Assembly (NCBI RefSeq): GCF_023078275.1
Contig: NC_062996.1
Span: forward strand, 8,804,001 to 8,868,000
Length of the DNA: 64,000 nt
From: Leguminivora glycinivorella
Lineage: Eukaryota > Arthropoda > Insecta > Lepidoptera > Tortricidae
Direction of reading: 5' to 3'
This document shows, one piece after another, positions 1 to 8,211 of the stretch (positions are counted from its first letter, which is position 1; every line of letters starts with the position of its first letter). A program made the translations under genes and the position numbers. The notes below the pieces were generated by a model. That model was not told the DNA's origin. It ran no database searches and worked only from the letters and a program-made list of their open reading frames with translations.

Positions 1-90
1 ATCCATGACTCAGGAACAAATATCTGTGTTCATCACACAAATAAATGCCCTTACCTAGATTCGAACCCAGGACTGCACCGCAAGGCCAAA
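1..90 (-). mobile_element. SINE-B fragment cut by window edge
   Basis: Reverse-strand body of a tRNA-derived SINE. It shows the stretch meaning 'cagatatttgttcctgag' and a B-box-like GGTTCGAATC version near positions 57-72. The A-box half of the tRNA head is lost or diverged, and the 3' part lies outside the window. Better copies of the same family sit at 10337, 20538 and 50814. Confidence 0.7.
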
Positions 91-230
91 TCGATCATCT
101 TTTTATCCTTATAGGATATATAGGAAGAAGCGTTGAAAATGACATGAAAAATGTATGTATTTTACATGTCGTATGATTTATTTTTCGTGTCGAACAATGT
201 CATAAAAATACAAGTATTTTTAATTTTGTC

Positions 231-474
231 TGTGTGGTGACGGGTTAAGAATTTCACCACCCCCTTTCTTCCCGTGGGTGTCGTAGAAGGCGACTGTGGG
301 ATATGGGTTAAATTGTGGCGTAGGCGAGAGGCTGGCAACCTGTCACTGCAATGCCACAGTTTCGTTTTCTTTTAACCCCTTATTTGCCAAGAGTGGCCCT
401 GAAGCTTTAGTAGTTTCATGTGCTCTGCCTACCCCTTTATGGGGTACAGGCATGATTGTATGTATGTATGTATG
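231..474 (+). mobile_element. Rep-C interspersed repeat, full copy
   Basis: About 245 bp, starting at GTGTGGTGACGGGTTAAG and ending in a run of TATG units. At least eleven more copies or fragments occur in this window on both strands, so it is a mobile family rather than a gene. There is no clear tRNA head. The 3' end (GGGATACAGGCGTGATTG plus TATG repeats) resembles a LINE tail seen at 20108, which suggests a SINE mobilised by a partner LINE. Open frames across it are incidental. Confidence 0.75.
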
Positions 475-567
475 TTTTAATTTTCAACGCTAATAGGAAG
501 CTACAATTATGGTACCTTTTACCAGAGGTCGTCACAAATATTTAAAGCAACGAACAGCATAATCCCT

Positions 568-640
568 GGCTTGCCCGGATTCGAACCCGGGACCGTGTCT
601 GATTGAAATATATGAACCGCTGGATTACGCTGCCTCGTGG
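568..640 (-). other. tRNA-like relic (B-box and weak A-box)
   Basis: On the minus strand the sequence contains CCCGGGTTCGAATCCGGG, a T-arm-like palindrome with a B box, preceded by a weak A-box-like stretch (GCGTAATCCAGCGG). The T stem is off by one base and no matching acceptor stem is visible. I read it as a decayed tRNA or SINE head, not a functional tRNA. Confidence 0.35.
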
Positions 641-667
641 TGTACTAATTTTATTTCTAGCTTCCTT

Positions 668-820
668 GTAGAAAAAAAAACTAAATCCAAATCGAACCGA
701 TTAACCGAGAGCTACGATGCCACAGACAGACACACACACACACAGACAGACAGACAGACAGACAGACATACAGACACGTCAAACTTATAACACCCCTTCG
801 TTTTTGCGTCGGGGGTTAAA
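668..820 (+). mobile_element. Rep-I repeat with CA/CAGA microsatellite core
   Basis: Contains GAGCTACGATGCCACAGACA, a CA and CAGA repeat run (about 727-775), and ends in CGTTTTTGCGTCGGGGGTTA. The same order of blocks recurs at 6913 (plus) and at 45239 and 49456 (minus), so this is one dispersed family expanding around an internal microsatellite. Superfamily not determined. Confidence 0.65.
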
Positions 821-902
821 AAGAGTCTCAATCTATTTAAAAGAAAATCTTAATAAATTATACAGGGTGTATTTTTGATATTACCGCATAATTATTTAAA
901 GG

Positions 903-950
903 ATTAGTACATGGGCGACCGAGCATCGCTCGGTTCTATTTTATTATAAT
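903..950 (+). repeat. Fragment with perfect 7-bp hairpin
   Basis: ACCGAGC-ATC-GCTCGGT at 918-934 forms a perfect small hairpin inside GGGCGACCGAGC. From general knowledge this looks like a common lepidopteran interspersed repeat, here a short piece abutting the tandem duplication that follows. Confidence 0.35.
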
Positions 951-1702
951 TGTATAATCACATCTTTAGATAAAAAAAACTCTTATAGAAACAAAAAAAA
1001 ACTACCTACTAAAATTAAAGCTATGCATTCAAGTTAGTGTCAAGTGATTGACGGCACATGTCAAAACAAATAACATTGGGATGTGGTAAAGGATGTCACA
1101 CACGTGTTCAGTAATTATCTTTATTTCTTTAATAACTCGATAACCGTAAGAGTTAAGACGCTAGTTTCTTAGAGAAATTAGTTGTATTTGATCTAAAGAA
1201 CTTCCCCTTAAAGTTAAGGGAATTCCATAAAAACAGGGTATATAATCACATATTTAGATAAAAAACACTCTTATAGATACAAAAAAAAACTACCTGCTAA
1301 AATTAAAGATATGCATTCAAGTTAGTGTCAAGTGATTGACGGCACATGTCAAAACAAATAATATTGGGATGTGGTAAAGGCTGTCACTCACGTGTTCAAT
1401 AATCCATACTAATATTATAAATGGGAAAGTGTGTGTGTGTCTGTTTGTTTGTCCGAATTGTAGTGATTTTTCAAATGGAGATAGTTGAAGGGATGGAGAC
1501 TGGAGAGTGACATAGGTTACTTTTTGTCTCTTTCCAACGCAAGCGAAGCCGCGGGCAAAAGCTAGTTATTTATATTTTTTTAATAACTCGATAACCGGTA
1601 GAGTTAGCACGCTACTTTCTTCGATAAATTAATTGTATTTGATCTAAATAACCTTCCCTTAAAGTTAACGGAACTCAATAAAAACAGGGTGTATATACCT
1701 AG
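951..1702 (+). repeat. Two tandem ~291-bp units of a dispersed repeat
   Basis: Unit 1 spans about 953-1243 and unit 2 about 1244-1702; both carry ATTCAAGTTAGTGTCAAGTG, ACACGTGTTCA, TAACTCGATAACCG and a terminal AAAACAGGGT. Unit 2 is interrupted by a Helitron at 1403-1565. A third copy lies inverted at 26515-26735, so the unit is itself interspersed. No coding frame is evident. Confidence 0.7.
1403..1565 (+). mobile_element. Short non-autonomous Helitron
   Basis: Starts TCCATACTAATATTATAAA and ends GGGCAAAAGCTAG followed by T, matching the Helitron rule of 5' TC, 3' CTRR and insertion between A and T without duplication. The interrupted unit is available intact at about 1112-1130, so the empty site can be reconstructed. 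At 163 bp it cannot encode a Rep/helicase. I have not classified it against named families such as Lep1. Confidence 0.75.
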
Positions 1703-2208
1703 ACTTTTAGGGCTATCCGAAACTAGTTCGAATCGTTGGCAATACTATTGATTGATCAGCTAAGTTAGTTTAGCAGTTTCCGAAGTAGTTATGCCACTTG
1801 CCCTTGGCAATAAGCTCTTCTTGTTATTATTTGGAAGTTAGGTAAGTATCAAGATTATTTTTATACGGACATGCCTACAATTGGGATTTCGTTGGTATGA
1901 GTATTTTTTTTTTTATTACAGAAAACACATAACACAAATTAAGATTTAAATCTTTGCCAAACTGCACAGCAGTTTGTTGGCGAAAAGAGACACTCTTTTT
2001 ACATATTTTAAGTAACTTAGGTATAGCTATTGTTAGTAACATTTAGGTTTTAATTATGCTATGTTAGTGTGTGACCTTAATGACTAAACTATTTTAAAGA
2101 TAGTACACAAACTCCTACACACACAGACGTGAGGCAAAAACTAAAGGAATAATAAATATTATTAAATGTAGGTAATTAAGAACTTATGCGAAATATTATT
2201 TCATATTT
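1703..2208. other. No recognisable feature
   Basis: AT-rich sequence with a T-run near 1905-1920. No copy elsewhere in the window, TIR or plausible coding frame was seen. Confidence 0.5.
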
Positions 2209-2488
2209 GGGCCATTTTTTTCAAAGTTGCCCACTTTTTTTTGGATTTTGAAATTTCTATGTGGTTTCCAATCAGAATCGCGAGCTCTATCAATCCTAAT
2301 AGGAGAAAAAAGTGTCCCAAGGTTTTTTCCCATTCCGTTAACATTTTTTCATACATTTTGTATGGCGGGAACGGAATGGAAGGTTAGAAAAATGTATGGA
2401 AATCTTGGGACATTTTTTTCTTCTATCAGGATCAGAAATACCCATGTTACAAAAAATGTGGGGTAGACAACTTTAAAAAAAAATGGCC
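2209..2488. mobile_element. MITE with GGCCATTTTTTT inverted ends
   Basis: Ends read GGCCATTTTTTT and AAAAAAAATGGCC. The interior is itself palindromic, with CCCAAGG...CATTCCGTTA facing AACGGAATGG...CTTGGGACA. A second copy, internally inverted, lies at 29803-30124. It belongs to a wider set of palindromes carrying TCAGAATCGCGAGCTC (see 8680, 10033, 11622, 19368). The 79-codon frame across it is not credible as a gene. Confidence 0.65.
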
Positions 2489-2612
2489 AGTCGCTTTTAA
2501 ACATCGTGAGGAAACCGGACTAATCCCAATAAGGCCTAGTAACCCTTCGAGTTGGAAGGTCAGATGGCAGTCGCTTTCGTAAAACTAGTGTCTGCGCCAA
2601 ATCTTGGGATAA
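2489..2612 (+). mobile_element. SINE-A body fragment
   Basis: Carries the family blocks AACATCGTGAGGAAACCGG, GGAAGGTCAGATGGCAGTCG and CCAAATCTTGGGAT. The tRNA head and 3' end are missing. It directly abuts the MITE at 2209-2488, so the MITE may have replaced or split the 5' part. Confidence 0.7.
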
Positions 2613-3125
2613 AAAAAATACGTTTATTACCATAACACAAGAAGAGTACAGCAATGAAAAAAAACACAAAAATAAAACGGTAATATGCAAATTCACTTAA
2701 GCTAAGCATAGAATAAAATCTAAGTATATTTTTTCGTGCTTAGTAAAAGGATAGATTAGTAAAGGCTGAATGTAGAAATTGCAGAACATTCCTAAAAAAC
2801 GGAAACATTCTTGAGAATGTTCGCAGAACATTCCCGCAACATGCAATTTATTATTTAAACAAGAGAATATACTTGAAATAATGTTTAAATGGGCATAATA
2901 TAAAACTATACGTTATTATAGGTATAATATTATCTATTACAGTTAGCTATTTTGTTGATAAGTGATAAGTTACCTAAATTCTCACTATAAGTTGCTTAAA
3001 TTCTCACTATACTTCAGGGACCATTTCGACTTTCAGACTTCACAGTTTTAGTCCTGACTTTTTTAAATTAGGTACCGAACTACCTATTATTCTTTCTTGA
3101 TGCCTGTTTTTGGTCATGCCAATAT

Positions 3126-3271
3126 ATCGTCACTACTTTTAAAAAAACTTGTATCTTCGTCTGTCAATGAAAAGAAAATTGTAGTAAGTATGTATGGCAT
3201 GCATATAGACTTACTGCGTTTTAACTTTGAGGAACAGCGTGAGAGACGAAATTTTTAAAAGTAGTGACGAT
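3126..3271. mobile_element. Small MITE with 20-bp perfect TIRs
   Basis: ATCGTCACTACTTTTAAAAA at 3126-3145 is exactly mirrored at 3252-3271; total 146 bp. It sits inside the larger foldback element at 2779-3504. No coding capacity. Confidence 0.65.
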
Positions 3272-3312
3272 AATTATGTATATACAAAAAACAAACAAAA
3301 TAAAAACAAAAA

Positions 3313-3377
3313 GATCGCTGTCAGGATCGAACCTGAGAAAATCAGCATACGAAGCCAGCGCACTACCACGGGACTAC
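3313..3377 (-). other. tRNA-like relic
   Basis: The minus strand reads GTCCCGTGGTAGTGCGCTGG (A-box-like) followed by CTCAGGTTCGATCCTGACAG (B box with pairing T stem). The acceptor ends do not pair convincingly. Probably a SINE head or tRNA pseudogene. Confidence 0.4.
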
Positions 3378-3550
3378 GTCTTGACTTGCTGAGTTCGACG
3401 AAATTATGGTATAAACTACGAAGTTACTAAGTATTCTGATAAATTCTCGTTCTCGAGAACATTCTCAGAAGTTACCGAAAATTCTCATGAGGAATGTTCT
3501 GCAACTTTGGAAACTTCTCGACCGTGCATTGCTAGATAGGATGCATGGGA

Positions 3551-3625
3551 AAGGATTAGTTGTCAAGGCAGACCATCAGGCTACCATGAGCCATGTCAAC
3601 TGCCGGAATAACGCAAGGATGGCTT
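3551..3625 (+). mobile_element. SINE-A 3' fragment
   Basis: Matches the last third of SINE-A: GGATTAGTTGTCAAGGC, CATGAGCCATG, GCCGGAATAACGCAAGGATG. Separated from the body fragment at 2489 by the foldback element at 2779, so the two may once have been one copy. Confidence 0.6.
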
Positions 3626-3858
3626 GTAAGTATGTGTATTTTGTCGTCTTTTTTTCTTTTTTTATCTAAATATAATAAAAGAAGAAACTGACTGACATGT
3701 AAACGCAGAGCTGAAACCGCTTTTCCTAGAAATTCCAAATTAGGCACGTAGGTTCCTTGTAAGTTGTAGAGGAGCACTAAGAAATTTTTCAAAATTCACA
3801 TTCCTAATTGGGTAAAATTGAGATCCAAAGTTTGCATGGGAAAAGATAAGATTAGTAC

Positions 3859-3992
3859 GTTTTTTTTTTTTTTATGGGATAGGAGGCAAACGAGCAGACA
3901 GGTCGCCTGATGGTAAGCGATCACCGCCGCCCATGGACACCCGAAACACCAGAGGTGTTGGAGGTGCGTTGCCGGCCTTTAACCTCCTGGAT
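3859..3992 (-). mobile_element. LINE 3' tail fragment
   Basis: Begins with a T-run (poly-A on the minus strand), then the conserved block GGAGGCAAACGAGCAGACAG and GTAAGCGATCACCGCCGCCC. The same block occurs in plus orientation at 62105-62255. This is the usual 3' untranslated end of a 5'-truncated non-LTR retrotransposon insertion. Confidence 0.6.
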
Positions 3993-4457
3993 CCTGAAGG
4001 TATTAAATCTGGAAAAACTGTATTTTTTTCGGAAAAATCGATTTAATAAGTAACCAGTAACGTAGGAAAAATAGTTAAAAAAATCATAGTGTTTTCCCCT
4101 CGATTTTTCCTTATGGGCTCAGGCGAGTACATGGGGACTTTGTCCTCACTCGGGTCACCAAACAAATAAAACAAAATACTACAGAAATCAACTTTAATTA
4201 CATAAAAAAAATATAAAAAATACTTATTATATGAAAACTATATTAATTCAGTCTGAAATAAACCGAAAATCTATGAATCTTGCATAATAAACACAAAAAA
4301 ATACTTCTGTAGGTACTTGATAGTACAGGCAAAAAATAAAAATTCGGTTTGATATTAAACTCTTCTGGAATAAATTGTGTAGGTACTATTAGTATAACAG
4401 TACATATGTAACAAAGGTACGTAAGTTGCATATTAAGCAAATTACTTGAATGAAAAC
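3993..4457. other. No recognisable feature
   Basis: AT-rich, without coding frame or repeat match beyond short low-complexity tracts. Confidence 0.45.
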
Positions 4458-4535
4458 TAAACTAGAAATTAGAGGTATGTACCTCTAATTTCTAGTTTAA
4501 GGAAAATTGTTACTGTACAGTAACAATTTTCCTTA
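4458..4535. repeat. Two overlapping perfect palindromes in tandem
   Basis: The first has 20-bp arms at 4458-4477 and 4480-4499 around TG. The second has 18-bp arms at 4498-4515 and 4518-4535 around TA. They share the TTA/TAA edge. Both are mismatch-free, so they could extrude as two adjacent cruciforms. Confidence 0.85.
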
Positions 4536-4979
4536 CTAAATAAATAATATTTTATGGCTGACATTTCTTAGGACATATAGTTTAGTTTTAATTCAGTACC
4601 TAACTCTAATCTTCAGTTTTAGATTTCATAGGACATTTTTATCTTACCTTATAGATTAAGCTTTAATTAAGTAACTTAAATTCTCAGTCTTACATTGATT
4701 AGGACTTTTGTCTTACATTAAAATTTAGTTTTTAGTACATGTGTTTTTCAGTATCAGTGACTAGTGAAGATAATTATTTTGTATCTTAATTTTATTAACA
4801 ATACAAAATAATAAGACTCGCAAAATTGACTGTTGTTTGGTATGGAAATCAGTATACATAACAGTTTCTCTGAATAGTTAGACACGGATACCCAAAGAAG
4901 TAGTACCAAATGCTCTAGCTATAATCTAGAGCATGTGGTTCTACTCTTTTTCCAGTTTGAAGGCATCCTTGTTTGCTTT
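4536..4979. other. AT-rich stretch with degenerate internal motif
   Basis: A loose repeat of TTAGGACAT/TTTAGTTTTA-like phrases recurs about every 60 bp between 4565 and 4740. A 9-bp perfect hairpin ATGCTCTAG/CTAGAGCAT lies at 4910-4934. No gene seen. Confidence 0.4.
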
Positions 4980-5203
4980 TCAGTCATCATAGGAATATGC
5001 CGAGCCATTTTGCTGATGAAGTCTAAATGAAGAAGATGCATGTGCAATCTCAATCTTCGTCTCTTTATCTCTTGGAGCCAGTTCACCCTCAGAAACATCT
5101 TCTTCATCACAGCTGACGGTGTTTAGCTCTAATACAATCTTATTCTATATGATAACTTCTGATATATATCTTCTTCTTTCCTCTATTCCACAGTTTTTTA
5201 AGC
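4980..5203 (-). pseudogene. Possible exon relic, stop-interrupted
   Basis: Reading leftward from an acceptor-like pyrimidine tract ending TTTTCAG (5204-5220), one frame gives 18 codons, a TAG at 5145-5147, then 54 codons ending in TGA at 4980-4982. The later part is acidic and protein-like (for example CDEEDVSEGELAPRDKE, then SSSFRLHQQNGSAYSYDD at the C-terminus) and does not look like translated AT-rich noise. I do not recognise the family. It may be the last exon of a dead host gene or transposon; chance remains possible. Confidence 0.3.
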
Positions 5204-5220
5204 CTGAAAATCGAAATTAA

Positions 5221-5644
5221 AAGTAATGAACTTTTATGTGAAATAAAAAATCTTACATTATTGAGACCGGTTGTACTCGTCCGAGAACATAAATTACTTG
5301 TTTAAATCCGCTAGTACTCACACGAGTACATAAACTTCAGAGCTATATAAAACCAAAGTTTTTTAACTATATGGAGGAAATCTACTTACTGACATATGAA
5401 ATGCATTATATATTTATTAATTAAAACCAAACAAAAATATATAATTAGACTTTCAGTGAGATAAATTCGGATTTACTTACCGCGGGACACCGCGTAGCCG
5501 GTAGTGACAGATGTCAAAGCCGCACTGATCGCTGATTGGCCATCTGAGGCTAGGTGTCTGTTTTATTTGGTTGACAGTTTCGTTCGGTAACGTTCTATGC
5601 CTACAAACTTGTTATGCTGCTTTGAAATTTCACAGGAGATTTTT
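5221..5644. other. No recognisable feature
   Basis: Mixed AT-rich sequence; GTACTCACACGAGTAC at about 5315 is a short imperfect palindrome. No repeat partner found. Confidence 0.4.
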
Positions 5645-5746
5645 TTTGATCTTATGTCCTCAAGTGAGGACCGGGGGATCCAGGAGGTTAAGATGGGTGT
5701 ACGCTCTTTTCTTGAAGATTTGGGCGAAGCCGCGGGAAATAGCTAG
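5645..5746 (+). mobile_element. LINE tail piece fused to a Helitron 3' tip
   Basis: 5680-5705 (CAGGAGGTTAAGATGGGTG, TACGCTC) resembles the LINE tails at 3859 and 62105. It is followed by GGGCGAAGCCGCGGG and AGCTAG, the 3' end of the Helitron family. Both parts are short; the junction may mark a Helitron that lost its 5' portion. Confidence 0.4.
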
Positions 5747-5794
5747 TGTTATAAAACTTTGAATCAGGTGAAATGTCAGTGGGCAACACACGGT

Positions 5795-5931
5795 TAGTGC
5801 GTTTTCAGATTATCCGATCCGATATCGGATGTCGGACCGATATCTCATACATTACAGGCGCCATCTTGGATTTTTTCTATTGAAATCCTTCCGACATCCG
5901 ATATCGGATCGGATAATGTGAAAACGGACTT
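5795..5931. mobile_element. MITE with GATATCGGAT hairpin
   Basis: Left arm CCGATCCGATATCGGATG (5816-5833) is mirrored by CATCCGATATCGGATCGG. Pairing extends out through GCGTTTTCA/TGAAAAC to give arms of about 40 bp around a 55-bp interior (GGCGCCATCTTGG). About 137 bp, no coding capacity. Confidence 0.65.
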
Positions 5932-6077
5932 AGGGCTCTTGAAATCTACCAACTAACGCGAGGCGTCATACCGCCTCCCCTGGGCCGAAGTCCGTACAAC
6001 TCTGATTGCTTCATGTGATATTCAGAGGGAGTGACATTAGATTAGTTTTATAGTGACTCGGTGTATTAACACGAGGA

Positions 6078-6845
6078 TCATCATCGTGATCCTCCTTGCG
6101 TTATCCCGGCATTTTCCACGGCTCATGGGAGCCTGGGGTCCGCTTTGACAACTAATCCCAAGATTTGGCGTAGGCACTAGTGTTACGAAAGCGACTGCCA
6201 TCTAACCTTCCAACCCGAAGGGTAACTAGGCCTTATTGGAATTAGTCCGGTTTCCTCACGATGTTTTCCTTCACCGAAAAGTGAATGGCAAATATCAAAT
6301 GACATTGCGCACATAAGTTTCGAAAAACTCATTGGTACGAGCCGTGGTTCGAAGCTAGGGATGTTACGAATATTTGCATTCGCATTCGCATATGCGAAAG
6401 ATTCGCATTCTTTTAAACATTTGCATTGACATTCGCATTCGCTTCAAACGATGCGAATGTTTTGCGAATGCGAATGTGTGCAAGTCGCAGCTTGTTCCTC
6501 GCCCGCGCCGGCCGCTCCAATTGCTACTTGTCGACTGTCGACTCGCGCATGCGCAGATAGGTCAAATTCGTACGGCGTTAAGTTCGTACTCGGCATTTTG
6601 ACCAATAGTAAGCATTTTTAATTTTTTACCTAGCGGGTTGTTGGTGATTGCTTGGTTTTTATTTTGGTTTTTTATGGAATTCAGCGATATTCGCATTCTC
6701 ATTCGCATTCGCACATTCGCATTCTGAATATTCGCATTCGCATTCGCGAATGTGACACATGCGACATTCGTGACATCCCTAGTTCGAACCCGCGACCTCC
6801 GGATCGTAAGTCGCACGTTCTTACCGCTAGGCCACCAGCGCTTAT
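6078..6845 (-). mobile_element. SINE-A, near full length, split by a MITE
   Basis: A tRNA-derived SINE: the B box (GGTTCGAA) and A box (GGCCTAGCGGTAAG) lie at 6782-6845 on the minus strand. The body is at 6078-6354, with ACTCATTGGTACGAGCC, CCTCACGATG, CGAAAGCGACTGCCATCT and CCTTGCGTTATCCCGG. A 426-bp MITE (6356-6781) interrupts it inside the B box. Removing the MITE and one copy of the duplicated 8 bp restores a continuous SINE. Confidence 0.85.
6356..6781. mobile_element. hAT-type MITE with GCGAAT repeats and NRF-1-like site
   Basis: Ends TAGGGATGTTACGAAT and ATTCGTGACATCCCTA form TIRs. The flanks GTTCGAAG (6347-6354) and GTTCGAAC (6782-6789) are an 8-bp target duplication with one mismatch, as in hAT elements. 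Subterminal regions are runs of GCATTC/GAATGC hexamers on both sides. The centre is GC-rich and holds CGCGCATGCGCAG at 6543-6555, a match to the NRF-1 consensus. The short frames rich in R/M/N/A here are products of the hexamer runs. Confidence 0.8.
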
Positions 6846-6912
6846 CACGCGATAATTATTAACCCGAGGATATTATGAGTATGAGTCTAAAGAACATTTT
6901 AATAACCTAACC

Positions 6913-7156
6913 ACAAAATTAAAATTTTGAAAAAACCCCGACATAGTGGACCGGTTTTCATGAAACATGGCTAAGAACACTCCCGACTAACTCAGCATTC
7001 AAACAAAAAAAAAACTAAAACGTTCGGGAGCTACGATACCACAGACAGACACACATTGACAGACAGACAGACAGGTAAACAGACAGACAAACAGACAGAC
7101 AGACACGTCAAACTTATAACACCCCGTCGTTTTTGCGTCGGGGGTTAAAAAGGTAC
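6913..7156 (+). mobile_element. Rep-I copy
   Basis: Longer than the copy at 668: it includes the 5' part (ACCCCGACATAGTGGACCGG, CATGGCTAAGAACACTCC), then GAGCTACGATACCACAG, a CAGACA run and GCGTCGGGGGTTA. Microsatellite length differs among copies. Confidence 0.65.
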
Positions 7157-7310
7157 CCTAATACATATTCAGGCCTAGGCTTAGAATCCATACTAATATT
7201 ACAAATGGGAAAGTGTGTGTCTGTTTGTCTGTTTCACGGCAAAACGGAGCGACGAATAGTCGTGATTTTTTAAGAGGCGATACTTGAAGGGATGGCGTGA
7301 CATAGGCTAC

Positions 7311-7912
7311 TTTTTAGGGTTCCGTAGTCAACTAGGAACCCTTATAGTTTCGCCATGTCTGTCTGTCCGTCCGTCCGTCCGTCCGTCCGTCCGTCCGTCC
7401 GTCCGTCCGTCCGTCCGTCCGTCCGTCCGTCCGTCCGTCCGCGGATAATCTCAGTAACCGTTAGCACTAGAAAGCTGAAATTTGGTACCAATATGTATAT
7501 CAATCACGCCAACAAAGTGCAAAAATAAAAAATGGAAAAAAATGTTTTATTAGGGTACCCCCCCTACATGTAAAGTGGAGGCTGATATTTTTTTTCATTC
7601 TAACCCCAACATGTGATATATTGTTGGATAGGTATTTAAAAATGAATAAGGGTTTACTAAGATCGTTTTTTGATAATATTAATATTTTCGGAAATAATCG
7701 CTCCTAAAGAAAAAAAAAAAGTGCGTCCCCCCCCCCTCTAACTTTTGAACCATATGTTTGAAAAATATGAAAAAAATCACAAAAGTAGAACTTTATAAAG
7801 ACTTTCTAGCAAAATTGTTTTGAACTTGATAGGTTCAGTAGTTTTTGAGAAAAATACGGAAAACTACGGAACCCTACACTGAGCGTGGCCCGACACGCTC
7901 TTGGCCGGTTTT
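7311..7912 (+). mobile_element. Rep-F, full-length copy
   Basis: About 600 bp, from TAGGGTTCCGTAGTCAACTA to GACACGCTCTTGGCCGG, flanked by T-runs. Internal order: CCGT repeats, GCGGATAATCTCAGTAACCG, GGTACCAATATGTATATCAA, a G/C-run block, then CTACGGAACCCTACACTGAG. No coding frame. Other copies: 30204 (minus), 46932, 47811 and 55365 (minus). Insertion here and at 47811 into copies of one Helitron family fixes its ends. Superfamily not assigned. Confidence 0.75.
7365..7441 (+). repeat. (CCGT)n microsatellite inside Rep-F
   Basis: About nineteen uninterrupted CCGT/GTCC units. Other Rep-F copies have far fewer (three to five), so this copy has undergone a large expansion. Confidence 0.9.
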
Positions 7913-8211
7913 GTCTCTTTCTAACGCGAACAAAGCCACGTGCAAAAGCTAGTGTAATACAAAGTAACAGTCCATAGTGAAACTAAATCCCAATAAAGCA
8001 TAGCTACAAATTTCCCTTTGTTACAAAAAAAGGAATCCATTTTTCACAGTCATAAATAAAAACGTTCATTTCATAAATCAATTTACAAAATAAAAACAGA
8101 ATAGCTACTGATTAGGGTATTACGGGAGAATTTAAGCGAAGGAAAATTTCTTTGAATAATAGTCTGAAACGGAAGAGAATTTTTTGTTCCTTCTTTATTA
8201 ATTGTATCATA

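Larger units (their letters stand above)
2779..3504. mobile_element. Foldback element with TTGCAGAACATTCC ends
   Basis: The left end TTGCAGAACATTCC (2779-2792) is mirrored by GGAATGTTCTGCAA (3491-3504). Similarity continues inward for about 50-60 bp with repeated GAATGTTC and GAACATTC blocks. The 726-bp interior holds a nested MITE (3126-3271) and a tRNA-like relic (3313-3377). No transposase frame. Superfamily not assigned. Confidence 0.55.
7187..7952 (+). mobile_element. Helitron split by Rep-F
   Basis: 5' end TCCATACTAATATTACAAA at 7187, then CGGCAAAACGGAGCGACG and GACATAGGCTAC. The remainder (GTCTCTTTCTAACGCG...AAAAGCTAG) resumes at 7913. Rep-F occupies 7311-7912 at the T-run of CTACTTTTTGTCTC, a site seen uninterrupted in other copies, for example near 51250. 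Confidence 0.8.

Noticed and set aside
568..640. Functional tRNA gene
   Set aside because: T stem off by one base and no acceptor stem.
6562..6855. Overlapping frames rich in N/A/M/R and H/S
   Set aside because: Direct translation of GCATTC/GAATGC hexamer runs in the MITE.
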